DNA from: Gammaproteobacteria bacterium | Lineage (GTDB): Bacteria; Gemmatimonadota; Gemmatimonadetes; Longimicrobiales; Gaopeijiaceae | Reading direction: 5' to 3' | Assembly: GCA_028821195.1 (NCBI GenBank) | Contig: JAPPHB010000075.1 | Location: 18,886-82,885 of the forward strand | DNA: 64,000 nt | Part shown: positions 1 through 8,265 of the stretch, piece after piece | How positions within the stretch are numbered: the first letter of the stretch is position 1 | Layout: the number at the start of each line of letters is the position of its first letter | Position numbers and translations under genes: made by a program | The notes under the pieces: model-generated | Database searches by the model: none | The model's input: the letters and a program-made list of their open reading frames with translations, nothing else | What the model was told of the DNA's origin: nothing

Positions 1-2
1 AC

Positions 3-746
3 ATCGACGAGCTGGTCGAGGTCATCGAGACCACGACCACGGGGCGCCCCGCCGCCCTGCTCGCCGAGACCATCCAGGGGGTGGGCGGCTACATCGTTCC
101 GCCGCCGGGATACCACACACGCGCGGCCGAGGTGATCCGCGCGTACGGGGGCGTGTTCATCTGCGACGAAGTCCAGGCCGGGCTCGGGCGCACCGGCGAC
201 CGCTGGTTCGGCATCGAGCACTGGGAGGTCGAGCCGGACATCATGGTGGTCGCCAAGGGGGTGGCGAACGGCTTTCCGGTGGGCGGCACGCTGGCCCGCG
301 AGGAGATCGCCGCAGCCTGGACGGGCCTTACCTTCTCCACCTACGGGGGCACCCCGGTGTCGATGGTGGCCGCACGGGCGACCATGGACGTGATGGTCGA
401 GGAGAACACCCCCGCCTGCTCCGCCGCGCGGGGGCGCCAGATGCGCGAAGGACTGGAAGCGCTCCAGCGCGACTACCCGTGGATCGGCGACGTGCGCGGC
501 ATGGGGCTGATGATCGCTCTGGAGCTGGTGGAAGACCCCGTCACCAAAGAGCCCAGCGCCCAACTCGGCAAGGCGCTCCTGGAGGCCGCCCGCCAGGAAG
601 GCGTGCTTATCGGCCTCGGCGGCATGGGCGGCCACGTCATCCGCATCGGCCCCTCCATGCTGATCACCCCGCAGGAGGTGGCCGAAGGGCTGGGGCGGCT
701 GGGCCGGGCCTGTGCGCGGGTGGAGGCGGTGAGACAGGCCGCCTGA
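3..746 (+). CDS. Class III (ornithine/AGXT2-type) aminotransferase, 5'-truncated by window edge
   Basis: C-terminal 247 residues of a PLP-dependent class III aminotransferase; the reading frame is open to the left edge, so the true start lies outside. The core reads CDEVQAGLGRTG followed about 27 residues later by VVAKG, whose lysine is the expected Schiff-base residue, and then GGTP before the small C-terminal domain (DVRGMGLMIALEL). The approach IQGVGGYIVPPPGY matches the AGXT2/alanine-glyoxylate aminotransferase 2 branch more than acetylornithine aminotransferases, but the substrate cannot be set from this fragment. No signal peptide is visible and a cytoplasmic role in amino-acid interconversion is likely. 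Its stop is immediately followed by the stop of the convergent cyanophycinase-like gene, with no intergenic space. Confidence 0.9.
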   Translation: MDELVEVIETTTTGRPAALLAETIQGVGGYIVPPPGYHTRAAEVIRAYGGVFICDEVQAGLGRTGDRWFGIEHWEVEPDIMVVAKGVANGFPVGGTLAREEIAAAWTGLTFSTYGGTPVSMVAARATMDVMVEENTPACSAARGRQMREGLEALQRDYPWIGDVRGMGLMIALELVEDPVTKEPSAQLGKALLEAARQEGVLIGLGGMGGHVIRIGPSMLITPQEVAEGLGRLGRACARVEAVRQAA

Positions 747-1823
747 TCAGCCCGCTCCCGCGCCGCTCCCCGCATCGACGCGGACCACTCCTTCCTCCAC
801 CACGAGTGCCTGAACGCGCTCCGCCTCGTCGAACAGGAAGGGCCAGCGGCCCGACGCCCCGTCCGCCAGCCGCACGCGCCGTATGCCGTCCAGCGAGAGG
901 GGTCTGCCCGACTGAACGACGGCCGGACCCGTCGCCTCGTACATCCAGACCGCGCCGCCTCGCACCGAGGACATCCGGTAGCTGTCGTCCTCGATCTCCA
1001 GGGCCGCCCCCTCATCGATCCCGATCCCGACGAAGGAGCCCGAGCGGTCCTCAGCCAGCAGGCGCCCGAGGAACGCGAGCAACCGCCCCTCGCGGGAGCG
1101 TTCCGTGAAGTGGGAGTCCACAATCATGTTGCGAAGCTCGGGCTGGGGCATGCTGGATGGCCCGACGCTGACCGAGACACCCGCCGGGTCCGCGAGGGCT
1201 TCGGCCGATGTGACCGTACCGTGCCGGGCATCGAATGCGGCCTCGCCCATCGAAACCGCCCCCGCGCTGGTTCCGCCCATGGCCGCGCCGCGACGCCACG
1301 CTTCCGTGATGGCGACGTGGACCGATTGCGGCCATCGCCCCAGATAGTCCCACTGGCTTCCACCCGCGAGCCAGATCGCTTCCGCTCTGTCGAGGCGGCA
1401 GAGGACGCCGGGATGGTCCGCCAGCGGAGGGGTGTCGGTGCGGATCGTGGTCACCGAGGCCGGGTACGGGCTGGGACTCAACTCGGCCGAGAAGTAGTCC
1501 GGATAGCTGGTCAGCGATCCCGTCGCGCGCAACACAACGATGTCGCCTCCGGCAGCCGCTTCCGCGAAGCGCCGGGCGGCGCCGTCCTCCTCCGGACCGC
1601 CTCCCATGAGCACCAGCCGCCGCACGGGAGACGGGGTAGCGTCAGCCCCGCTGCCCGTAAGGCCTCCGATCGTGGTGCCCGCGCCCGGTTCGGGGCAGCC
1701 CTCGCGCGGACCCTCCAGCGAGGTGGCCGGGCCGGACTCGGCGCACGCTGCGAGCGCCAGCGCCGTGGCTACAATATGCCCGCGCAAGCGCCACGCGAGG
1801 ACATCATCCCGGCTTTTCTCCAC
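747..1823 (-). CDS. Cyanophycinase-like S51-family peptidase, lipoprotein
   Basis: A 358-residue protein that starts with GTG and has a hydrophobic leader ending in a LAAC lipobox, so it is probably a lipoprotein. The fold signature is that of the type-1 glutamine-amidotransferase-like S51/cyanophycinase family: a LMGGG turn near the N-terminus, AIWLAGG, then GGTSAGA, whose serine is the family's nucleophile. In cyanophycinases this serine cleaves beta-Asp-Arg dipeptides from cyanophycin, and other family members cut Asp-X dipeptides. Export to the envelope suggests a scavenging role rather than turnover of an internal polymer. The 176-bp gap to the next plus-strand lipoprotein gene is a divergent promoter region. 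Family assignment is firm; the substrate is unknown. Confidence 0.85.
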   Translation of the reverse strand: MEKSRDDVLAWRLRGHIVATALALAACAESGPATSLEGPREGCPEPGAGTTIGGLTGSGADATPSPVRRLVLMGGGPEEDGAARRFAEAAAGGDIVVLRATGSLTSYPDYFSAELSPSPYPASVTTIRTDTPPLADHPGVLCRLDRAEAIWLAGGSQWDYLGRWPQSVHVAITEAWRRGAAMGGTSAGAVSMGEAAFDARHGTVTSAEALADPAGVSVSVGPSSMPQPELRNMIVDSHFTERSREGRLLAFLGRLLAEDRSGSFVGIGIDEGAALEIEDDSYRMSSVRGGAVWMYEATGPAVVQSGRPLSLDGIRRVRLADGASGRWPFLFDEAERVQALVVEEGVVRVDAGSGAGAG

Positions 1824-1999
1824 GCGCCACCCCTTCGGATTGCCGAGCTGCCCGCCTCTGCCGTCACCCGGGCACCATGGCGAGCAGCCAGTGGAACGTC
1901 CAGCCCCGCTCGAACCCGTTGCAGCCCGCGCATCCCACGGCTAGGCTTCTCCCGGCAGCCACGGGCGCATCACCGGTGCAGAGGAGGTCGGACACGATC

Positions 2000-2458
2000 A
2001 TGACGCAGCCATGGCGACGATGCCTTGCGGTAGCCGTACTCATGCTGTCCGGCACTGCATGCGGCGACGATGAGCCGACCGGACCCATTCCCGATGTCGC
2101 GGGCACCTACAGCGGATCGTTCATCGTCCAGTTCCTGCTGCAGCGGCAGGTTATGCAGGGGTCGATGCAGGTCGTCGTCGAACAGGCCGGGGAGAGCGTG
2201 ACGATTACCGGCGAGATCCAGGCTGAACGCGGCACCGCCTCGCTTCCCGCTGTCACCGGAACGCTAGACGCCACCGGATTCCTTGAGCTGACCGGTGGAG
2301 GCTTTGCTGCGTCGGTCAACGAGGAGGCATTCTGCGGACCCATGAGAACGCTCAGTTCCACGGTGAGGTTTTTTGGAAGAAGCGCGGAGGTCTCCGAGCA
2401 TGCCGACACCGACCGCTGCGGGCGCGTAATCCTTTCGGGCTCGCTGGCCCGCCTATGA
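2000..2458 (+). CDS. Small hypothetical lipoprotein
   Basis: A 152-residue protein whose leader MTQPWRRCLAVAVLMLSG ends in the lipobox GTAC, followed by an acidic linker (GDDEPTGP). This ATG is preferred over an upstream in-frame ATG at 1877 because it directly precedes the signal peptide and has GAGGAGG about 12 bases upstream. The mature part begins VAGTYSGSF and is rich in beta-strand-like Thr/Val segments with one late cysteine pair (FCGP, DRCGR). This resembles the small beta-barrel-like lipoproteins common in Gemmatimonadota, but I recognise no named domain. It ends 16 bp before the Tat-exported SDR gene and may be co-transcribed with it. Confidence 0.7.
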   Translation: MTQPWRRCLAVAVLMLSGTACGDDEPTGPIPDVAGTYSGSFIVQFLLQRQVMQGSMQVVVEQAGESVTITGEIQAERGTASLPAVTGTLDATGFLELTGGGFAASVNEEAFCGPMRTLSSTVRFFGRSAEVSEHADTDRCGRVILSGSLARL

Positions 2459-2474
2459 CCAGGGAGAACACACC

Positions 2475-3659
2475 ATGAACCCGACGCGACGGGACTTCCT
2501 GCGCGCAGCCGGCATAGCCGGGGCCGGGTTGGGCCTCGGGCTCGGCACCCCCGGAATCGCCCTCGCCTCCAGCAACGGTAGCCGCAGGCGTCGAACCGAC
2601 GGCGACTCCGGCCCGGGGCTCCAGCAGGCGCCCACGCCCAAGAGGCTCCTCATCCTGGGCGGCACCGGCTTCATCGGGCCGCATATGGTTCGCTACGCGG
2701 TGGAGCGGGGACACGAGGTCACCATCTTCACGCGAGGCCGCGCGCAGGCGGACCTTCCCGACGTGGAGCATCTCATCGGCGACCGCGACGGTGACCTGGG
2801 CGCCCTGGAGGGCCGCAACTGGGATGTCGTGCTCGACAACAACACGCAGAACTATCGCTGGGCGCAGTTGAGCACGGAACTGCTGCGGGACGCCGCCGAG
2901 CAGTACATCTTCGTCTCCTCGATTTCGGCCTATATCAGCCCCGGGCTCGCGTACGAGCACAAGGACCGCGTCCTCTACGAGCATCTCATCGACGAGGACT
3001 CGGAGCGCTTCACGCCTCCCGACGGCTGGCAGGACGGGGACGACGCCCATTACGGGCTCATGAAGGCGCTGAGCGAGGACATCGCCCACGAGGCCTTCCC
3101 GGGCCGGGCGACCATCGTGCGTCCCGGCCTGATCGTGGGGCCGGGCGACCGGACCGATCGCTTCACCTACTGGCCGCTGCGGATCTTCGAGGGCGGCGAG
3201 GTGCTCGCCCCCGGCAACCCGGAGCACGCCAACCAGATCATCGACCAGCGCGACATCACCGAGTGGATCGTGCGCCTGGCCGAGAACGGGGTCGCCGGCG
3301 ACTTCAACGCCACCGGTCCCGCCTCCCGCATGTCGATGGCCGAGATGCTCTACGGCATTCGCGCGGCCACCTCGACGCCGGTCGAGTTCACCTGGGTCCC
3401 GGAGGACTTCCTGGAGGCGCAGGGCGTGAGGCCCTTCGGCCAATTGCCCGCATGGGCGCCCGGAGCCGACCTGATGTACGTGGACATCGACCGGGCGCTC
3501 GCAGCCGGCCTCACCTTCCGCCCGCTGGCGGTCACCAGCCGCGACACCGTGGACTGGGACGGGACGCGCCCCGAGGACGAGCGCCTCAACCGGCGCGCCG
3601 GGATTAGCCGCGCGCGCGAGCGGGAAGTCCTGGATGCGTGGAGGGCGGCAGGCGCGTAG
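2475..3659 (+). CDS. Tat-exported NAD-dependent epimerase/dehydratase (extended SDR)
   Basis: A 394-residue protein with a twin-arginine leader (TRRDFLRAAG followed by a Gly/Ala/Leu-rich stretch), so it is predicted to be exported folded with its cofactor. After a short linker the Rossmann motif GGTGFIG begins near residue 58, and YGLMK near residue 196 supplies the Tyr-xxx-Lys pair of short-chain dehydrogenases. The C-terminal half contains substrate-domain features (IVRPGLIVGPGDRTDR). Extended SDRs of this type act on nucleotide sugars or other carbonyl compounds, and export through Tat is uncommon for them. The start has GGGAG 10 bases upstream. It is followed at once by a convergent hypothetical gene. 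Confidence 0.85.
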   Translation: MNPTRRDFLRAAGIAGAGLGLGLGTPGIALASSNGSRRRRTDGDSGPGLQQAPTPKRLLILGGTGFIGPHMVRYAVERGHEVTIFTRGRAQADLPDVEHLIGDRDGDLGALEGRNWDVVLDNNTQNYRWAQLSTELLRDAAEQYIFVSSISAYISPGLAYEHKDRVLYEHLIDEDSERFTPPDGWQDGDDAHYGLMKALSEDIAHEAFPGRATIVRPGLIVGPGDRTDRFTYWPLRIFEGGEVLAPGNPEHANQIIDQRDITEWIVRLAENGVAGDFNATGPASRMSMAEMLYGIRAATSTPVEFTWVPEDFLEAQGVRPFGQLPAWAPGADLMYVDIDRALAAGLTFRPLAVTSRDTVDWDGTRPEDERLNRRAGISRAREREVLDAWRAAGA

Positions 3660-3668
3660 CCGGGGTCC

Positions 3669-4310
3669 CTAACAGAGCGCCCGCTCGTCGCTGGCCACCT
3701 GATCCAGCCGCTGGGCGCGCGCGCTGTCGCCGAGCGCCAGAGCCGCGATGATCCCTCGCCGCGCCAGGGCCGGCGCGAAGCATCTGGCCTCGAGCTGATC
3801 CACGAAGGCGTCCACCTGCGCCCGGTATTCGCCGGGGCGCCAGGCCTCGGCCCAGATCCCGAGCGGCTCCATGAGCTCGGCTACCCTCGGGGCATAGAGG
3901 TCCGCGAGCTCCTGCGATTCGTTGGACAGCAACTCGATGGCCCAGGTGGCGTCGTAGTGATTCGACAGGAGGAGCGCCACGGAGTAGAACTCGGCGCTCG
4001 CGCAGCCCTGCGGCACGCAGGTCGCAACCACCACCACCGACAGCGCATCCGGCTGCGCAGTGGCGAGCAGGTTGATGCCCACCCGGCGTCCGAGCGACTC
4101 CTGAAAGGCCGCTTCCAGCACGCGATTGGCGGTTGGATCGTCGAAGGCGAGGACGACATCGATGCCCGCCAGATGCTCGAAGCCCATCTCCGGCCGCTGG
4201 GCATGCGCGATGCGCGGCACGCCCATGGCGAAGCCGTACAGGAGAAGGAACCCTGAAACGAGTGCGGACAACGACGAAGCACACCTCGTCGACCTGGAAT
4301 CGCAGTTCAT
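3669..4310 (-). CDS. Hypothetical secreted protein
   Basis: A 213-residue protein that I do not recognise. From the chosen ATG it has a Sec-type signal peptide with a long hydrophobic core (LSALVSGFLLLYGFAMG) ending in AHAQ; an ATG 28 codons further upstream would bury that signal, so the internal start is preferred. The mature part has two paired cysteine regions (CVPQGCAS, RCFAP) and a mixed alpha-helical look, ending in C. It lies convergent with the SDR gene, nine bases apart, and divergent from the S45 acylase gene about 100 bp away. A frameshifted or pseudogene status is not suggested. Confidence 0.6.
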   Translation of the reverse strand: MNCDSRSTRCASSLSALVSGFLLLYGFAMGVPRIAHAQRPEMGFEHLAGIDVVLAFDDPTANRVLEAAFQESLGRRVGINLLATAQPDALSVVVVATCVPQGCASAEFYSVALLLSNHYDATWAIELLSNESQELADLYAPRVAELMEPLGIWAEAWRPGEYRAQVDAFVDQLEARCFAPALARRGIIAALALGDSARAQRLDQVASDERALC

Positions 4311-4411
4311 CGATCGTTCCCGTTTGCGTGGACCCGGCTTCGTCCCGAAGCTAGTAGCCTGCGCGCGTTCCGGCACCGCGTCCCGCCGCAACACTTCCCC
4401 TGGAGAAACCC

Positions 4412-6715
4412 ATGCGCCCTATCCGTATCTCCGGATTCACCCGGCGCCCCGGCGTCGCCATCGCCACATTCGGCTTCCTGGCCTTCATCAGCGCGTGCGC
4501 GGATGGGCCCACCGCGAGCTTCGAGGAGCTGGCCCGCGCCCAGCTGCCCCAGATCGACGGGCGCATCGAGGTTCCGGGGCTCGAGGGCGAAGTCGAGGTG
4601 CTGCGCGATCCCTGGGGCATCCCCCACATCTACGCCTCGGGCATCGACGACCTGTTCTTCGCGCAGGGCTTCGTCCAGGCACAGGATCGCCTCTGGCAGA
4701 TGGAGATGTACCGGAGGGCAGGCGAGGGGCGGCTGAGCGAGGTGCTGGGCGCGGAGGCGCTGCAGCACGACCGCGTCGCGCGCCTGCTCATGTTCCGGGG
4801 CCCGTTCGACGACGCCGAGTTCACCAGCTACCACCCCGAGGGCCGGCGCATTCTGGAGGCCTTCGCAGCGGGAATCAACGCGTACATCGATCACGCCACG
4901 GCGGCCGGGGAGTTGCCCGCGGAGTTCCTGCTTACGGGTCTCGAGCCCGAATACTGGAGCGCCGAGACGCCTCTGCTGCGCATGCAGACGGCGATGCCGG
5001 TGGCGGATGTGCGGCGGGAGCTGCAATTGGCGCTGCGCGTGGCCGATCTGGGCGCGGAGGAGGCCAACCGGCAGGCGAATCCGACTCCGTGGCGGGAGCT
5101 GGACGTTCCGGACGGCGTCGACATGTCGCTGATCTCGGGCGAAGTGTTGGCCGGTGTGACGGGGTTCCGCAACGCGATGAGCAGTCCGCCGCTGGCCACG
5201 CCCTACGACGGCTGGACCGGGTCGGAGATGGCGCTCAACCTTGGTGCGCGCGAGACCTCGCCGGGGAGCAACAACTGGGCGATCCACGGGAGCCGCACCG
5301 CGAGCGGCCACGCGATCGTCGCCAACGACCCGCATCGCGGGGTGACCAACCCGTCGCTCCGCTACGTGGTGCACCTGGACGCGCCCGGCTGGACGACCAT
5401 CGGTTCGACCGAGCCGGTGCTTCCCGGGGTGGCCATCGGGCACAACGGGCGCATCGCCTGGGGGCTCACCATCGTCGGCACCGACCAGTCCGACGTGTAC
5501 GTCGAGCAGGTGAACCCGGACAACCCGAAGCAGGTGCGCTGGGGCGACGGCTGGGAGGAGCTGCGCACCATCACCGAAACCGTCCAGGTCAGGGACGGCG
5601 AGCCCGTGACCCTGGAACTCGAGTTCTCCCGGCACGGCCCGATCTTCCACCGGGATCCCGGGAACAACCTCGCCTACGCCATGCGCTCGACCATGCACGA
5701 ACCGGGCACCACGGGATACCTGGCCGGTCTGCGGCTCAACGTGGTCTCCGACTGCAGCGCGTTTCTGGAGGAGATGCGCTACTGGCTGGCTCCGACGGAG
5801 AACATGATCTGCGGCGACGCGGACGGGAACATCGCCTGGCAGGCGGCCGCGCTCTCGCCGAGCCGCCCGAACTGGCACGGGCGGCTTCCGGTGCCCGGGA
5901 CCGGGGAGTTCGAATGGGATGGCTTCCGCGATGACCTGCCCACCGAGTACAACCCGGAGCGCGGCTGGGTGGGGACGGCCAACCACGACATCCACCCGCC
6001 CGGCTACGATCCGCCGCTCTTCTTCAAGACCGCCGGCCCCTTCGCCCGCTTCGCGCGCGTGCAGGAGGTGTTGAACGCGGGCAGCGACTTCACGCCCGAG
6101 GACTCGCGGGCGCTTCAGCAGGACGCCTATTCGGCGTCGGGCGCCGCCCACGCGGCCCTCTTCGGCGGGTGGACGGCAGGCGACGCGGCAGTGGAGCCCT
6201 ACCGGGCCGAACTCGCGGCCTGGAACGGGGTGTTCTACCGGGACAGCCGGGCGGCTGCGATCTACCGCCGTATCGACGGGGACGTGCTCGACCAGGCGGC
6301 GGGCGACGGGGGCGGGGACTCAGCAGCCGCGCTGGAGGCGGCTCTCGCCGCCGCCCTGGACCTGATCGCGCGCGATCAGGGCGACGACCCCGCCCAGTGG
6401 CGCTGGGGACGCGACCACACGAACGAGTTCCCGCACGCGCTGGTGACCGCCTACGACCTGCCGTCGGCGGAGCGCTCCGGGGGCGCGGGCACGGTGGCGG
6501 CTACGGGGGCCACCTACCGCCACATCGTCGACTTCGCCGACCTGGACGGGTCGCTGTTCACCAACGCGCCCGGGCAGTCGGGCCGGCCGGGAAGCCCCTA
6601 TTACGGCAACCTCACCGAGGACTGGGCCAACCAGGACTACTTCCCGATGCTGTTCTCACGCGAAGCCGTGGAGGCGCAGGCCGAGAACCGGCTGGTGCTG
6701 GCACCGGGAGGCTGA
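4412..6715 (+). CDS. Penicillin acylase family (peptidase S45) lipoprotein
   Basis: A 767-residue N-terminal-nucleophile hydrolase. The leader ends in FISAC, a lipobox, so this member is probably tethered in the periplasm rather than released. DPWGIPHIYA and FAQGFVQAQDRLWQM are the A-chain family motifs. SPGSNNWAI contains the Gly-Ser scissile site: the serine near residue 286 should become the B-chain N-terminal nucleophile after autocleavage. Later motifs PGVAIGHNGRIAWG and TANHD fit the family. S45 enzymes hydrolyse amide bonds of penicillins, acyl-homoserine lactones or other N-acyl compounds, and the substrate here is unknown. GGAG stands 9 bases upstream of the ATG. The small lipoprotein gene at 6810 follows on the same strand. 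Confidence 0.93.
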   Translation: MRPIRISGFTRRPGVAIATFGFLAFISACADGPTASFEELARAQLPQIDGRIEVPGLEGEVEVLRDPWGIPHIYASGIDDLFFAQGFVQAQDRLWQMEMYRRAGEGRLSEVLGAEALQHDRVARLLMFRGPFDDAEFTSYHPEGRRILEAFAAGINAYIDHATAAGELPAEFLLTGLEPEYWSAETPLLRMQTAMPVADVRRELQLALRVADLGAEEANRQANPTPWRELDVPDGVDMSLISGEVLAGVTGFRNAMSSPPLATPYDGWTGSEMALNLGARETSPGSNNWAIHGSRTASGHAIVANDPHRGVTNPSLRYVVHLDAPGWTTIGSTEPVLPGVAIGHNGRIAWGLTIVGTDQSDVYVEQVNPDNPKQVRWGDGWEELRTITETVQVRDGEPVTLELEFSRHGPIFHRDPGNNLAYAMRSTMHEPGTTGYLAGLRLNVVSDCSAFLEEMRYWLAPTENMICGDADGNIAWQAAALSPSRPNWHGRLPVPGTGEFEWDGFRDDLPTEYNPERGWVGTANHDIHPPGYDPPLFFKTAGPFARFARVQEVLNAGSDFTPEDSRALQQDAYSASGAAHAALFGGWTAGDAAVEPYRAELAAWNGVFYRDSRAAAIYRRIDGDVLDQAAGDGGGDSAAALEAALAAALDLIARDQGDDPAQWRWGRDHTNEFPHALVTAYDLPSAERSGGAGTVAATGATYRHIVDFADLDGSLFTNAPGQSGRPGSPYYGNLTEDWANQDYFPMLFSREAVEAQAENRLVLAPGG

Positions 6716-6809
6716 GCGGAGTGAAACGCCATCCGGACAATGAAGGCATCAGCCCCAAAGCAGGTTCCAGCCGCCCATAGTCGCCCATCTGGTCCCGGAG
6801 AAAACCCGT

Positions 6810-7376
6810 ATGCTCAATCGGCTTCTCGCGCTTGGCGTGTTGGCCACGGTTTCGACAGGCTGTTCGTTCGCCGCGGTTCACGGCCCCCCCGTGCCCGCGC
6901 CTGGTGCTCCGCCCCCAGCCGAGCCGAACTGTACGACAAGCCATGCGGCGCCGGCGTTGGACCTGCTCTTAGGCGGCATCATGGCCATCGTCACCGAAAC
7001 GGTGTTTACCCAGCGTTTGAACGGGGATCACACGCACGGCTACGGGGAGAAGGCGTTCTCGGCCTCCGCGACGGTCGCACTGTTTTCGTCCGGCATCACC
7101 GGGGCCAAGAGGGTCGAGGACTGCCGCAAATCCCTGGAGCCGGCGGCGGCGATGGCCGAACTCTCGCCGGCGCTGTCCTTCGAAGGTCTCAGTGCTCTTT
7201 CCGCCCCATCCAGTCGATGTCGGACAGATGGGCCAGCGCAAGCTGGAGCGCGTGGGTTCCCCTGTGCCCCTTCCCCTGGGCGCGCAGGGCGTTGTACAGC
7301 TGATGCGCCAGCGCCAGCCCGGGAAGCGCCAGCTTCATGCGGCCCGCCTCGGCGAGGGCAATCTCCATGTCCTTGA
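6810..7376 (+). CDS. Small hypothetical lipoprotein whose 3' end overlaps the convergent dehydrogenase gene
   Basis: The frame encodes 188 residues. The first ~125 look genuine: GGAG precedes the ATG, the leader [14 protein letters not shown] has a lipobox, then a Pro-rich linker and a segment ([32 protein letters not shown]) with two weakly hydrophobic stretches. From about 7189 the frame runs antisense through the 3' end of the dehydrogenase gene, and its translation becomes Pro/Arg/Cys-rich, typical of shadow coding. The authentic protein may therefore have lost its stop, or the tail may be functionless. I recognise no domain. The gene follows the S45 gene by 94 bp and could share its transcript. 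Confidence 0.55.
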   Translation: MLNRLLALGVLATVSTGCSFAAVHGPPVPAPGAPPPAEPNCTTSHAAPALDLLLGGIMAIVTETVFTQRLNGDHTHGYGEKAFSASATVALFSSGITGAKRVEDCRKSLEPAAAMAELSPALSFEGLSALSAPSSRCRTDGPAQAGARGFPCAPSPGRAGRCTADAPAPAREAPASCGPPRRGQSPCP

Positions 7377-8115
7377 CGAAGTGCTCGACGAAGAACCCGG
7401 GATCGAAGTCGTTGGCGATCACGCGCGGACCGTAGTTGGAGAGCGACCAGCTGCCGGCGGCCCCGGGAGCCACCGACTTCATCACCGTCTCCAGATCGAG
7501 CCCTGACCGGTAGGCATACAGCAGGCCCTCGCACATCCCGATCATCAGCGGGCCGATCAGCACCTGGTTGACCATCTTGGTGTGCTGTCCCGCCCCGGGC
7601 CCTCCCTGACGCACGATGGCCTTCCCCATCGCCCGCCAGCACGGATCCAGTGCCTCCACCACGTCCTCGTCGCCCCCGATCATGATCGACAGGCGGCCCT
7701 CGCGGGCCCCGATGTCGCCTCCCGACACCGGCGCATCCACGCTGGCCACCCCCTTCGCGCGCGCGGCCTCGTAGATCTCGACCGCGAGCGAGGGCTCGCT
7801 GGTGGTCATGTCCACGAGGATGTTTCCGGACTCGCATCCCGCCAGCGCGCCGTCCTCGCCCAGGATCACCTCGCGCACGTCGCGCGGGAAGCCGACGATG
7901 CTGAAGATCACGTCGCTCTGCTCGGCCACGGCTCTCGGGCTGTCCGCCCACGCCGCACCCTTCTCGAGCACCGACGCCGCCGTGGCCCGGGTGCGCGTGA
8001 AGACGGTCGCCTCGAACCCGTGGTCCATGATGTGCGCGCACATGCTGCGGCCCATGACGCCCAGCCCGATCCAGCCGATGCGGGTCCTGCCCGGTTGAAT
8101 GTCGAGATCAGCCAT
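7189..8115 (-). CDS. NAD(P)-dependent beta-hydroxyacid dehydrogenase (3-hydroxyisobutyrate dehydrogenase family)
   Basis: A 308-residue cytoplasmic enzyme from the ATG at 8115; an upstream in-frame ATG would add a tail of 24 residues lacking family similarity. GLGVMG near residue 16 is the dinucleotide-binding loop, DAPVSGG is the substrate-binding signature, and the lysine in HTKMVNQ is the expected catalytic residue. The family includes 3-hydroxyisobutyrate dehydrogenase, tartronate-semialdehyde reductase and related beta-hydroxyacid enzymes, and these motifs do not separate them. A Hyi-like protein elsewhere in the window would fit glyoxylate/tartronate chemistry, but it is exported and distant, so a pathway link is speculative. 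The 3' end overlaps a convergent lipoprotein frame. Confidence 0.85.
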   Translation of the reverse strand: MADLDIQPGRTRIGWIGLGVMGRSMCAHIMDHGFEATVFTRTRATAASVLEKGAAWADSPRAVAEQSDVIFSIVGFPRDVREVILGEDGALAGCESGNILVDMTTSEPSLAVEIYEAARAKGVASVDAPVSGGDIGAREGRLSIMIGGDEDVVEALDPCWRAMGKAIVRQGGPGAGQHTKMVNQVLIGPLMIGMCEGLLYAYRSGLDLETVMKSVAPGAAGSWSLSNYGPRVIANDFDPGFFVEHFVKDMEIALAEAGRMKLALPGLALAHQLYNALRAQGKGHRGTHALQLALAHLSDIDWMGRKEH

Positions 8116-8265
8116 GTTTCCGTCTCTGCCATGTTGTGGAGGATGCGTGATGGACACGATAGTGTTGGAGCCGGATGCCCGGGGCAATCACAAGCGCCTC
8201 GCGGAACCGGCAATCTCCGCTTCCACCCCCTTCTTCCACCGACGCGAACCCGCCGGAGAACGCCG

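Noticed and set aside
4307..6151. Minus-strand frame inside the penicillin-acylase gene
   Set aside because: Val/Gly/Arg/His-rich antisense translation without motifs; the plus strand encodes a complete S45 enzyme.
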